Below, piece by piece: positions 15,912 to 24,425 of a stretch of 64,000 bases of DNA (positions are counted from its first letter, which is position 1; every line of letters starts with the position of its first letter). The notes beneath the pieces are model-generated. The model saw only the letters and a list, made by a program, of their open reading frames with translations. It searched no databases and had not been told where the DNA came from. Source of the DNA: Gemmatimonadota bacterium (GTDB lineage Bacteria > Gemmatimonadota > Gemmatimonadetes > Gemmatimonadales > Gemmatimonadaceae); assembly GCA_021299375.1 (NCBI GenBank), contig JAJTGR010000022.1, forward strand, positions 62,001-126,000. Reading direction: 5' to 3'. Both the position numbers and the translations under genes were made by a program.

Positions 15912-17519
15912 TCAGCGCAGCGCCTCGACGACCTGCTCGGCGGCCTGCACACCATGCCACTGGGCTTCTTCGAACAGACTGAAGTTGCTCAGATCGGCGT
16001 GCGCGGGGAACAGGCGCGGCGCCGGCCGCCATGCCTGCAGTGTGCGCACGCGGTCGAGTGTACCGGGCACCGGGCGCGCCATGGCGTGCCCCCAACGCAT
16101 GATATCCACACGGATGACCCGCTCATCGATGTCGGGGTGTGCGCGTCGCAGGTCGGCGAGAATCTCGTCGCGCCACGCGCTCCATGGGCGCTGCTGCAGC
16201 CAGCGACGGGCGTCCGGACCTGAGCGATCGACCACCGCGTGATACCAGGTCCAGACCGGCTGGCTCGGCGGCATGCCGAGCCGTTGATGCGACGCATTCA
16301 CGTAGCCCAGCGACGGGCTGCCGTAGACGACGTTGTCCCAGGCCAGCGGCGCCCCGCGCTCTTCGGGCAACCGGTCGAGCACGAGGTTGGCGACCACCCA
16401 CGGCGCGTGGTCGAACACCACGGGCAACGCGATGCCAGGCGTCACGCGGGGCAACAGCATCAGTGGAGCGGCCCATACCACGGCGTCGGCGACGACGCGG
16501 GCCGCTGGCGTGTCCACCACCCAGCGCGCCCCCTCTCGGGTGAGCCGCGCCACCGGAGCGCCCGTCACCACGCGGGGTTGCCCATCGGCGGCAACCACGC
16601 GCGCGAGCCGCTGGTGCAACTGGTGGACCAGCCAGGCGTTGCCCTCGGGCCAGGTGAGGGGGCCGTCCTCCTCGCTCGCGCGAGCAGCGAAGTAGTGCAC
16701 CGCTGCCCACGCGCTGGCCTGGGCGAGCGAGGCGCCGTAATCGTCGCGCGTTCCGTACTCCACCCACCAGCGCACGGCGGGCGACGTGAAGCCTTCGCGC
16801 TGCAGCCACTCGTGCGCGGTGCACTGGTCGAGCGCCGCGACCTCGCGGGCGAGGCGTGTCGCGGCGCCACTTCCGCGCAGCGCCTCCACTCGCATCGCGT
16901 GCCCCCGTGCGCTCGGCACCGTGAAGCCCCCACTCGCGCGCAGTTCCGCAACCCGAGCCTCGAAGCGCCCGAACTGCTCGCGATCGGCGCGTGACGCAGC
17001 GTCGAGCGGGGCGAGCCCCTCGTGCCAGCGCCCATGCTGCCAGAGTCGCTCCTGCGGCGAATGGCAGAGGACCCGTTCGTCGAAGCGCCCGGCGGCGTCC
17101 ATCACCCCAAGGTCGCGCAGGAGTTGCCGGACATGCACCGCCTGTTCATCGGGGACAGGCAGATAGTGGGCACCCCACGGCGCACGCTGCCCCTCGAGCC
17201 CCGGATACTGCGCGGCACGCGCATTGCCGCCCACCTGTGGCGCCAACTCGAGCAGTGTCCAATCCGTGAGGCCCAGCGCATCGAGCCGCCAACCGGCGGA
17301 CAGGCCGCCGATGCCCCCACCGACAATGGCGACGGCCACGCGCCGCATGGGGCGTGATGGCGACCGCGCCAGTGTGCCGTCGCGCAGCGCATGCCCCACC
17401 GTACTGTCGTCGTCCACGAACCCGCCGCCGACGACCCGCCCCTTCGGCGTGAGGCCCACGAGTGCCGGCGCGGCCAGCAGGGCCCCGAGCGACTGCAGGA
17501 CCTCGCGGCGCGACGTCAT
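15912..17519 (-). CDS. Tat-exported FAD-dependent amine oxidase-like protein
   Basis: The 535-residue protein starts with a twin-arginine signal (TSRREVLQSLGALLAAPALVG) and has an FAD-binding Rossmann motif VAIVGGGIGGLSAGWRL (about 63-80), followed by LELAPQVGGNARA, as in the flavin amine oxidase superfamily. The rest fits an amine-oxidase-type substrate domain but the C-terminal FAD motif is weak. It lies 27 bases after the spermidine-synthase-like gene. Inference: it oxidises an amine, perhaps a polyamine product, on the outer face of the inner membrane after folding with FAD in the cytoplasm. A dehydrogenase or isomerase role is possible. Confidence 0.82.
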   Translation of the reverse strand: MTSRREVLQSLGALLAAPALVGLTPKGRVVGGGFVDDDSTVGHALRDGTLARSPSRPMRRVAVAIVGGGIGGLSAGWRLDALGLTDWTLLELAPQVGGNARAAQYPGLEGQRAPWGAHYLPVPDEQAVHVRQLLRDLGVMDAAGRFDERVLCHSPQERLWQHGRWHEGLAPLDAASRADREQFGRFEARVAELRASGGFTVPSARGHAMRVEALRGSGAATRLAREVAALDQCTAHEWLQREGFTSPAVRWWVEYGTRDDYGASLAQASAWAAVHYFAARASEEDGPLTWPEGNAWLVHQLHQRLARVVAADGQPRVVTGAPVARLTREGARWVVDTPAARVVADAVVWAAPLMLLPRVTPGIALPVVFDHAPWVVANLVLDRLPEERGAPLAWDNVVYGSPSLGYVNASHQRLGMPPSQPVWTWYHAVVDRSGPDARRWLQQRPWSAWRDEILADLRRAHPDIDERVIRVDIMRWGHAMARPVPGTLDRVRTLQAWRPAPRLFPAHADLSNFSLFEEAQWHGVQAAEQVVEALR

Positions 17520-17546
17520 GGGTACGCCGAGCGCCGTGCCAGCGGC

Positions 17547-19043
17547 TCAGCGGTTGATGGCATCGAACTCGTGCTCGTAGTAGCGCACGAGCACCTGATC
17601 GTTGAGGCGATTGGGTTCCGCGGGCACACGCCGCATGTCGGCAGGAAAGTCGAACAGCGCCGGCACCGTAGCCGCGGTGAGATAGCGCAACCCGTCCGGC
17701 AGCCCTGGCGGCGGCGCATAGCTGTCGAGCCCCGCGATCACGAAGCCCCACTCACCGAAACTCGGCACGTACACGTGATACGGCCACGTGCGCAGCCCTG
17801 CCCCCTCGAGTGTGGCCACGATGCTCCAGAACGACTGCCGCGCGAACAGCGGCGAGGTGCTCTGCACCGCCAGAAAGCCGCCCGGGGCGAGGTGCTGCTT
17901 GACCAGGCGATAGAACGCACTCGTGTACAGCTTGCCCACGTGGTAGTTGGACGGATCGGGGAAATCGATCACCACGAAGTCGTACTGCGCCGCGTGGGTG
18001 TCGAGCCAGGTGAAGGCATCGGCGTTCACCACCTGCACTCGCGCGTCGTTGAGTGCCTGCGCGTTGAGCGCCGTGAGGCGCGGGTGCGTTTGGAAGAGCG
18101 CCGTCATCCCTTCGTCGAGGTCGACCAGCGTCACCTGCTGCACGTCGGGGTAGCGCAGGATCTCGCGCACGGCAAGACCGTCCCCGCCGCCCAATACCAG
18201 CACCCGCCCGCGTGCCCGCGCCGCCGACAGCCCGGGGTGCACCAGCGCCTCGTGGTAGCGATACTCATCGCGCGACGCGAACTGCAGGTGGCCGTTGAGG
18301 TACAACCGCAGATCGTCCTTCCAGCTGGTGAGCACGATGCGCTGGTACCGCGTGTCCTTCGCCAGGATGATGGGGTCGGCGTACATCCCCTCCTCGGCGA
18401 GCGTGGTGATGGCCTGCCCCTTCCACAGGCCGCCGCCGAGCACGACCAACGCCACCAGTCCCGCCACCTGCAACCACCGCCGCCGCGGCAGCTCGTGCCT
18501 GAAGAGCCACGTGCTCCACAGCCCCACCAGCACGTTGATCACGCCGAAGAGCAGCGCCGAGCGCACGAGCCCGAGCCGCGGCACCAGCAGCAGCGGAAAG
18601 AGCAGCGAGGCCACCAGTGCGCCGATGTAGTCGAACGTGAGCACGTTCGCGACCACGTCCTTGAAGCTGAAGCGGTCCTTGAGGATGCGCATCAGCAGCG
18701 GGATCTCGAGCCCCACCAGGATGCCGATGACCAGCACCAACCCGTAGAGGGTGGGGCGGAACGCCTCGGTGTACGCGAAGGCCAGGAACAGCGCCAGCGA
18801 CGACAGCCCGCCCACCACACCCACGATCAGCTCGATGAGCACGAACCGGGCGATCACGCCGCGGACCACGAAGCGCGAAAGCCAACTCCCGATCCCCATC
18901 GCGAAGAGGTACGTGCCGATGATCGTGGAGAATTGCGTGACACTGTCGCCCAGCAGATACGAGGCCAGCGCGCCGGCCACGAGCTCGTAAATGAGTCCGC
19001 AGGCGGCGATCAGACAGACGGACAGGAACAGCGCAACGGGCAC
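17547..19043 (-). CDS. Membrane-anchored spermidine synthase-like aminopropyltransferase
   Basis: The 498-residue protein has about seven membrane helices (residues 1-215) fused to a spermidine-synthase-fold domain. That domain shows VLVLGGGDGLAVREIL (decarboxylated-SAM site), VTLVDLDEGM, NADAFTWL and DFPDPSNYHVGKLYTSAFY, which corresponds to the DxxDP gatekeeping loop of SpeE. It should transfer an aminopropyl group from decarboxylated S-adenosylmethionine, supplied by SpeD of the same operon, at the membrane. The acceptor is unknown. It lies 30 bases after the DUF350 gene. Confidence 0.88.
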   Translation of the reverse strand: MPVALFLSVCLIAACGLIYELVAGALASYLLGDSVTQFSTIIGTYLFAMGIGSWLSRFVVRGVIARFVLIELIVGVVGGLSSLALFLAFAYTEAFRPTLYGLVLVIGILVGLEIPLLMRILKDRFSFKDVVANVLTFDYIGALVASLLFPLLLVPRLGLVRSALLFGVINVLVGLWSTWLFRHELPRRRWLQVAGLVALVVLGGGLWKGQAITTLAEEGMYADPIILAKDTRYQRIVLTSWKDDLRLYLNGHLQFASRDEYRYHEALVHPGLSAARARGRVLVLGGGDGLAVREILRYPDVQQVTLVDLDEGMTALFQTHPRLTALNAQALNDARVQVVNADAFTWLDTHAAQYDFVVIDFPDPSNYHVGKLYTSAFYRLVKQHLAPGGFLAVQSTSPLFARQSFWSIVATLEGAGLRTWPYHVYVPSFGEWGFVIAGLDSYAPPPGLPDGLRYLTAATVPALFDFPADMRRVPAEPNRLNDQVLVRYYEHEFDAINR

Positions 19044-19073
19044 GACAGGCTACCAGAAGAGTATCGGCACCAC

Positions 19074-19286
19074 TCAGTGAATCGCCGCGGCGACAATGAT
19101 GCCGAGGGCGATGGCCACACAGCCGATCACGATGGCGACCGCGCTGTTCTGCTTGGCGCTGAGCTCATCCCACAGCTTGCCCGGCGTGAGCAGGTCGATG
19201 ACGAGGAACGCCACCGCGAACAGGATGACGCCCAGGAAGGCGAAGGCGGCAGAGTTGACGATGTTGCTCATGAGTTGTTCGATCAT
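19074..19286 (-). CDS. Short DUF350 membrane protein
   Basis: A 70-residue protein with two membrane helices and the loop LLTPGKLWDELSAKQNSAVA that typifies DUF350. Common DUF350 proteins (such as YjfL) are about 130 residues with two such units; this one holds a single unit and may act as a dimer. The ATG at 19286 has GAGGAT upstream. In other bacteria DUF350 genes cluster with DUF4178, PspA-like and polyamine genes. Function is not established. Confidence 0.85.
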   Translation of the reverse strand: MIEQLMSNIVNSAAFAFLGVILFAVAFLVIDLLTPGKLWDELSAKQNSAVAIVIGCVAIALGIIVAAAIH

Positions 19287-19296
19287 GCGGAGATCC

Positions 19297-19485
19297 TCAC
19301 TTGCCGCGGAGTGTGCGACCCGGGACGTAGTACGAGGAGCGGTACGCGCCGGGGTTGTCGCGCACCGATCGGGGATTGGTCTTCGATTCGTTGACGGACG
19401 TGAGCGTCCAGCCACGGTATTGCGCCACCCCGAGCAGGGTGAGCACGAGCGCGGCCCACACCGCGTACACGCGCGCGCCTAGCAT
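19297..19485 (-). CDS. Small one-TM protein of the polyamine/membrane operon
   Basis: A 62-residue protein with a single N-terminal membrane helix (VYAVWAALVLTLLGVAQY) and a polar tail (residues 25-62) rich in Ser, Asn, Arg and Tyr. No family recognised. It is 10 bases upstream of the DUF350 start and 48 bases after the DUF4178 gene, in the same direction, which supports a real gene. It may be an assembly factor or anchor. Confidence 0.7.
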   Translation of the reverse strand: MLGARVYAVWAALVLTLLGVAQYRGWTLTSVNESKTNPRSVRDNPGAYRSSYYVPGRTLRGK

Positions 19486-19533
19486 GCGGCGGCCTCCGTG
19501 GCCGGCGTGTGTGGGCTACTGGTCATCGTCGCC

Positions 19534-20826
19534 TCAGGAAGACGCATGATCGCTTTCCGCCCAGCGCCGGCCTTCGAAGCTGGCGCTTGGCAGGACGGCC
19601 AGGATGGTGGGCAGCAGCAGGGCCAGGAAGGCCAGGCCATAGAGCGCCATGTGCGGGACATCTCGGCGCACCGACAGCGTGTACGCCACCGACGCCTTGG
19701 CGGGTTCGCCACCCTCCGGTTCGACCCGCAGGAAGTAGCGGCCAGCCGGGACCGCAGCCAGCCGCACGGTCTCCGTGCGCGCGCCCTCCGACCACGCGCC
19801 GTCGCTGTCGACCCCGGTGTAGTAGCTCACCTGGCGCGACAGCTCGCGCGTCTCCCCGGACGCTTCGTTGATGAGCGCCAGGGAGAAGAACACCCAGTCG
19901 TTGTCGAGGGTCGTCCCGATGTCGATGGTCACCCCCGAGGGGCGACCGTCCAGCTCGAACGGCGGTGTGACGAAAGCCGCGGCCTCGGCAGTGCGGCGAT
20001 CGAAGGTATAGCCTTGCGTGAACACCTTCCGGTCGCTCGCGAGCCCGACGTTGGCGATGAGCATCGCCAACAGCGCCAGCAGCGCCACGGCGAACGTTCC
20101 AAAGACCCGCGTGGGGAGCCCGGCATACGGATTGGGCTGGTTGGCGAAGACCCCGATCGGATCGATGAGGGGCTGCGCGAGCCCGAAGGCCTTCTGGATG
20201 AGCGCCGGCTTGGTGTAGGTGCCCTGCGACCACGTGATCTCGTTCTCGGACTCCTCGGCGCTCAGGAGGAATGGGGGAGCCACGAAATCACGACTGGTGA
20301 TCGTGTCCCCGACGCGCAGCTCCCACGGGAACTCGCCGAGCGCCGCCGTCGTGCGGGCCACGGCGGTCTGGAAGTGCTTGTAGGTGACGCCATCCAACTC
20401 GACGGTCGGCTGCGCCCCGCTCGTCTCACGTACGGGCCGACGCCGCAACTTCTCGATGACATTCCAGTGCCCGTCGTATTCCGACAGGTACAGGAAGCCC
20501 CGGTACGGATTGAAGCAGACGTACTCCCGCCAAGCGTAGTCGACCTCGTCGACGGTGATGGTCACCTGCTGGCAGCCGATGACCTCCCACGATGCCCCCT
20601 TCCAGGTGCCACGCGTTCCCAGCGGAATACGTGGACGGAAGGTGACCTGTTCGCCGTACTGCAGCACCCGCAGGTTGGGGTCGGTGGCATCGAGCTGGGC
20701 GCCACAGGCGGCGCACACCACGCTCACGGCCCACCCCTGCGCGTGCAACTCGATGGCAGCGCCGCACGATGGACAGCTCAGCGACGACAGCTGCGGCACG
20801 GGCGCCGTAGCGACCGGGTTCACCAT
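19534..20826 (-). CDS. DUF4178 protein with zinc ribbon and two TM helices
   Basis: The 430-residue protein begins with a zinc ribbon (CPSCG...CAACG, residues 18-40), then a DUF4178 domain (GTWKGASWEVIGCQQVTI...WREYVCFNPYRGFLYLSEYDGHW). Later come one membrane helix (about 270-292), an extracytoplasmic beta domain and a second helix near the C-terminus. DUF4178 proteins accompany SPFH, PspA-like and DUF350 genes elsewhere, but no activity is known to me. It is the larger of two adjacent DUF4178 genes. Confidence 0.85.
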   Translation of the reverse strand: MVNPVATAPVPQLSSLSCPSCGAAIELHAQGWAVSVVCAACGAQLDATDPNLRVLQYGEQVTFRPRIPLGTRGTWKGASWEVIGCQQVTITVDEVDYAWREYVCFNPYRGFLYLSEYDGHWNVIEKLRRRPVRETSGAQPTVELDGVTYKHFQTAVARTTAALGEFPWELRVGDTITSRDFVAPPFLLSAEESENEITWSQGTYTKPALIQKAFGLAQPLIDPIGVFANQPNPYAGLPTRVFGTFAVALLALLAMLIANVGLASDRKVFTQGYTFDRRTAEAAAFVTPPFELDGRPSGVTIDIGTTLDNDWVFFSLALINEASGETRELSRQVSYYTGVDSDGAWSEGARTETVRLAAVPAGRYFLRVEPEGGEPAKASVAYTLSVRRDVPHMALYGLAFLALLLPTILAVLPSASFEGRRWAESDHASS

Positions 20827-20862
20827 ATGGACGGCACCGAGACCGCCGACAGCCTCACGGCC

Positions 20863-21507
20863 TCACCACCCTTCGAAGGTCCGCAGATTGCGGAGCGCGA
20901 GATCATCGTAGGTCAGGTACTCGCCGAGGTAGAGCAGCGGTGGGGTCTCGCTGCCATCGATCGTGGCGAAGCCGCCTTGTGGCGTCTGCAGGTCGACGAA
21001 ACGACAGGTGGTGCGCGCCCACGACGTGAACGGCAGCTCGCCCTCGGTCCCGAGGTAGTGCGCTTCGGTGACGCCGACGACATCGTAGCCGGTGTCGTTC
21101 CAGAAGTAGGTCTCGCCCGGATGCACCCGCAGGAGATCGGGCAGGACCCCACGCGGGTCCGCCTGTTCGGTCATGGCGTACTCGAGCTGCGCATCCGACA
21201 GCCACGCGCTGTGCCCGTCGTTGAGCAGGCAGTGCCATTCGTTCCAGCGGCCGCGTTCCCAGGCGTAGGTAAGTCGACCGACCACCACAAACGATCGGGT
21301 GCGCCAGCGCCCCTCGGTGCCGATCTGGATGGGCGAGCCGGTGAGGGGAAACTCCGCCTGTTGCCCCACCCGTTCGAGCTGGAGGTCTCGGCGCACGAGC
21401 ACCGCGCGGCAGTACGGACACGTGGTCTGTACGGCCTGCGCCCACAGGAAACGCACGGGGGCGCCGCAGTTCGGGCATGTGGCGCCGTGCGCCTGCGGGA
21501 CCGTCAC
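20863..21507 (-). CDS. Soluble DUF4178 protein with zinc ribbon
   Basis: A 214-residue protein with a zinc ribbon (CPNCG...CPYC) and one DUF4178 domain (RWRTRSFVVVGRLTYAWE...WNEWHCLLNDGHSAWLSDAQ). It has no membrane helix. The GTG at 21507 is chosen because it overlaps the speD stop codon as GTGA; a longer reading frame from 21609 would run deep inside speD. It pairs with the next, larger membrane DUF4178 protein and may form the soluble half of a complex with it. Confidence 0.84.
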   Translation of the reverse strand: MTVPQAHGATCPNCGAPVRFLWAQAVQTTCPYCRAVLVRRDLQLERVGQQAEFPLTGSPIQIGTEGRWRTRSFVVVGRLTYAWERGRWNEWHCLLNDGHSAWLSDAQLEYAMTEQADPRGVLPDLLRVHPGETYFWNDTGYDVVGVTEAHYLGTEGELPFTSWARTTCRFVDLQTPQGGFATIDGSETPPLLYLGEYLTYDDLALRNLRTFEGW

Positions 21508-21887
21508 CGTGCGCCGGGCGTGGCCACCAGCGGCCCCACGTACTCGCGGGAGAGCTGACGGGCGTCCACCTGCTCCGCGCCGAGGAGCGCCGGCAACCGC
21601 TCGCGCCATGGCCAGGCGGCGCGCGGTGTGCAGCAGAACAGGTTGAGGCAGGCCGAGCCATGCTCGGGAAACGTGTGCACCGTCAGGTGTGACTCGGCGA
21701 GCATCACCATGCCGGTAATGCCTCCGGGCGCCGGAAACTGGTGCCAGAGCGCCGGCGCCACCGGGTGCAGGGCGAGGTCGGCGATGATCGCGTCGAAGAG
21801 CGCGTGCAGTGAGGCCGGATCGGCGAGGCGTACGGGGTCACACCCGTACGCCTCGACGATCCACTCACTCCCCTGATGAGCCAGCAT
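21504..21887 (-). CDS. speD: S-adenosylmethionine decarboxylase proenzyme
   Basis: The 127-residue bacterial-type SpeD has the self-cleavage site E65-S66 in LAESHLTVHTFPEHG, where Ser66 becomes the pyruvoyl group. His71 and Cys86 have the same spacing from the Ser as the processing/catalytic residues of the Thermotoga enzyme. It makes decarboxylated SAM, the aminopropyl donor for spermidine synthases. It lies 12 bases after the SPFH gene and its stop overlaps the DUF4178 start. No speA, speB or speC is in the window. Confidence 0.95.
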   Translation of the reverse strand: MLAHQGSEWIVEAYGCDPVRLADPASLHALFDAIIADLALHPVAPALWHQFPAPGGITGMVMLAESHLTVHTFPEHGSACLNLFCCTPRAAWPWRERLPALLGAEQVDARQLSREYVGPLVATPGAR

Positions 21888-21899
21888 CTTGCGGCGGCG

Positions 21900-22931
21900 T
21901 CAGCTCTGGGCCGTGCCGCAGGACGAGCAGAACTTCGCCGCCGCCGGCAACTGCGTACCGCATTCGGTGCAGTACTTCGTGGCCGTGCCGGCTGCGGTGG
22001 TGTCGGCCGGAGCGACTGGCACGGCCAGGCGTGTCGGAGGAACCGCGCCCCCGGGCGCACCGGATCCCCCCGTCGTGCCACGCATGGCGTCGGCGATGAC
22101 ACCGCCGAGCCCCATCCCCGCCCCGAGACCGGCGGCGAGTCCCGCCATGCCCCCCTGGTTGGCGGCCGCGATGGGAATGGATTGGGCGGCCTGGAAGGCC
22201 GTATAGGTGCGCATGTCCCCGATCATGTTCATCGAGATGCGCTCGTCGAGGCGCTTCTGCAACTCGTCGGGGAGCGACAGGTTCTCGACGGTGAACGACT
22301 CCAGGGTGAGCCCGAGCGCCTCGAACGCCGGTTGTACCGTGCCGGCGATCTGCGTGGCCAAGTGCGCCTGGTTGGCGGCCATGTCGAGGAACGGCACCTG
22401 CGCGTTGGCGAACGCGCCCGTGAACCCCGCGATAATGGCGTTGCGCAGCGCCGGCTCGAGCTGCGCCACCGTGTACTCGGCGTCGGTGGCGCCCACGTTC
22501 CTCTGGAACACTGCCGGATTGGCGACGCGGAACGCGTACATACCGAAGGCGCGCAGCCGCACCGCCCCGAACTCGCGGTCCCGAATGGTGATGGGCTGCT
22601 GCGTCCCCCAACGCTGCCCCGTCTGCACACGGGTAGAAAAGAAGTACACGTCGCTCTTGAACGGGGACTTGAACAGCTTGTCCCAATTCATGAGGTTCGT
22701 GAGCAGCGGCAGGTTGGCCGTGACGAGCGTGTGCAGCCCCGGGCCGAAGGCATCGGCGGCGCGCCCCTCGTTCACGAAGAGCGCCATCTGTGACTCACGG
22801 ACCGTGAGCTGGGCTCCGCTCTGGATTTCCATGTCCCGCATGGGGAAGCGGTACATGAGGACGCCCGGACCCGATTCGGTCCATTGGATGACGTCGATGA
22901 ACTGCTTGCGCAGGAAGTCGCCCAAAGCCAT
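21900..22931 (-). CDS. SPFH-domain protein with C-terminal zinc ribbon (YdjI type)
   Basis: A 343-residue protein: N-terminal FLRKQFIDVIQW, an SPFH (band-7-like) domain (about 20-240) with LMYRFPMRDMEIQSGAQLTV and an LRLFGMYAF-type core (LRAFGMYAF), a Gly/Ala-rich linker, then two CxxC pairs at the C-terminus. This is the architecture of the YdjI/virion-core-like SPFH family, which binds membranes without a transmembrane helix. Such proteins assemble at sites of membrane stress together with PspA and DUF350 partners. It is the first gene of the compact polyamine operon; the preceding peptidase stops 44 bases upstream. The ATG at 22931 is the family start. Confidence 0.88.
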   Translation of the reverse strand: MALGDFLRKQFIDVIQWTESGPGVLMYRFPMRDMEIQSGAQLTVRESQMALFVNEGRAADAFGPGLHTLVTANLPLLTNLMNWDKLFKSPFKSDVYFFSTRVQTGQRWGTQQPITIRDREFGAVRLRAFGMYAFRVANPAVFQRNVGATDAEYTVAQLEPALRNAIIAGFTGAFANAQVPFLDMAANQAHLATQIAGTVQPAFEALGLTLESFTVENLSLPDELQKRLDERISMNMIGDMRTYTAFQAAQSIPIAAANQGGMAGLAAGLGAGMGLGGVIADAMRGTTGGSGAPGGAVPPTRLAVPVAPADTTAAGTATKYCTECGTQLPAAAKFCSSCGTAQS

Positions 22932-22975
22932 GTGCCTGCTCCGCGTACTGCTGTCGAGAGTGGGAATGCGAACGG

Positions 22976-24418
22976 TTATCGGACCAGATGGAACGTGGTC
23001 TGCCGACCATACGCCCAACGGACCTTCCCGGTTGCATCGATGATCACGTCCTCCTCCTGCGCCGACCGGACCAGCTGGTTGTTCCACTCCGGGACCGCCG
23101 TGGTCGCCTGCAGCTCGATGGAGTACCACATACCCGGAATGATCTTGTGGTCGCCGCGCCCTGGGACGCCGTCCTGGTAGTCCCAGAGGCCGATCAGGGC
23201 CCCGGCGCCATGCCCGTGCAGCCCGATGGGGTGCGAGTACTCGGTACCGTCGATCTTTTCGGCCCGCATGCGCGTGAGCACCGCCTTCAGCACCTCGTTG
23301 CCGGTGCGGCCGGGCTTGAGCTCCTCGAGGGTGATGTCCTGCAGGCGATTGGAGTTGGCCAGCGCCTTCTTGAGTCCGGCCGGCACGTCCGTCTCGCCCT
23401 CGCGCAGCACGTAGCCGTTGTGCTGGGTGTCGGTGTTGAGGCCCATGGCCGTGATGCCGAAGTCGCAGTGCAGCACGTCGCCGCGCAGAATGGTGGGGTT
23501 CACCCCCACCAGCTCCGGGCTGCCGAACTGCCGCTGCACCTCCACGCTGGGCTGGAACCAGGTGCCGAGGCCGAGGTCATTCACGCGCTGCCGCATCCAC
23601 CAGAGCACGTCGTCGGCCTTGGTGACGCCCGGGGTGATGACCTTGTTCGAGAAGGCCTCCCGGATGATCTCCCACGCCACCCGATTGAGCTCGCGGAACG
23701 CCGCTTCCTCCTCCGGCTGGCGGGCCGCAATCAGGTCGACGGCCAAGGCCTCGGCGGGCACGATGCGGCTGGTCCAGGGCGCGCCGAGTGCCTCGAGCAT
23801 CCCCTCCTTCTCGCCGCTGGAGAGCCCGTCGGCAAAGGCGAAGGTGCGCGAGGTGTTGAGGGCAATCTTCTTCGGTTGCCGCTCCTCGATGACCTGCTTG
23901 AGCACCTGCCACTGCTCATCGCCCCAGAGTTCGGCCTGCCGGTCGGTGGAGCGGCTGCCGGCGGCCGGCGCCGGTACCGGCTTCATGCTGCGCACGGCCT
24001 TGAAGACGTTCCCCTGCGACGTCCCCCCGAGCGCGATGCGTTCGACGCCCTTCTCGGGGCCGCGGTCGAAGAAGACGTAGATCGTGCGGCGTCGGGCCGC
24101 GAAGGTCGTGGGCGACGTGATGGCCTTGAAGAGCGGGTCTTCGTTGTACTCCCGCATGGGCACCACCCACAAGTCGACGCCCTCGCGCCGCATGAGGGCG
24201 GGGAGCGTGCGCTCGAGGCGCAGTTCGAGCCAGCGCTGCTGCTGGGCCGCCTGGTCACGCAGCAGGCCGAACGGCCGCAGCGTGTCGGCCGCCGTGGAGC
24301 CGGAATGCCGGGCCCCGGGCGTGGCCGGCGACGTCACCGGCTGCGCCGACGCGTGCGTCGGCAGCAGCCACGCGGACAGGAACGCCAGCGTGAGCCGGCA
24401 GCGGGCACGCACCATCAT
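22976..24418 (-). CDS. Secreted M24-family (Xaa-Pro aminopeptidase-like) metallopeptidase
   Basis: The 480-residue precursor has a signal peptide (CRLTLAFLSAWLLPTHASAQ), an N-terminal creatinase-like domain and the pita-bread catalytic domain. Metal ligands are visible in HCDFGITAMGLNTDTQH (two Asp), GLHGHGAG (His), SIELQ (Glu) and QEEDVII (Glu). It should cleave N-terminal residues next to proline in the periplasm. ATG 24418 and ATG 24415 are adjacent. It lies 7 bases after a small membrane-protein gene. Confidence 0.9.
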   Translation of the reverse strand: MMVRARCRLTLAFLSAWLLPTHASAQPVTSPATPGARHSGSTAADTLRPFGLLRDQAAQQQRWLELRLERTLPALMRREGVDLWVVPMREYNEDPLFKAITSPTTFAARRRTIYVFFDRGPEKGVERIALGGTSQGNVFKAVRSMKPVPAPAAGSRSTDRQAELWGDEQWQVLKQVIEERQPKKIALNTSRTFAFADGLSSGEKEGMLEALGAPWTSRIVPAEALAVDLIAARQPEEEAAFRELNRVAWEIIREAFSNKVITPGVTKADDVLWWMRQRVNDLGLGTWFQPSVEVQRQFGSPELVGVNPTILRGDVLHCDFGITAMGLNTDTQHNGYVLREGETDVPAGLKKALANSNRLQDITLEELKPGRTGNEVLKAVLTRMRAEKIDGTEYSHPIGLHGHGAGALIGLWDYQDGVPGRGDHKIIPGMWYSIELQATTAVPEWNNQLVRSAQEEDVIIDATGKVRWAYGRQTTFHLVR

Positions 24419-24425
24419 GAGTCGC

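Noticed and set aside
17391-21558. Two open frames over 660 codons on the plus strand
   Set aside because: Both lie opposite the FAD oxidase, SpeE-like, DUF350 and DUF4178 genes, which have clear motifs; no ribosome-binding sites or domains.
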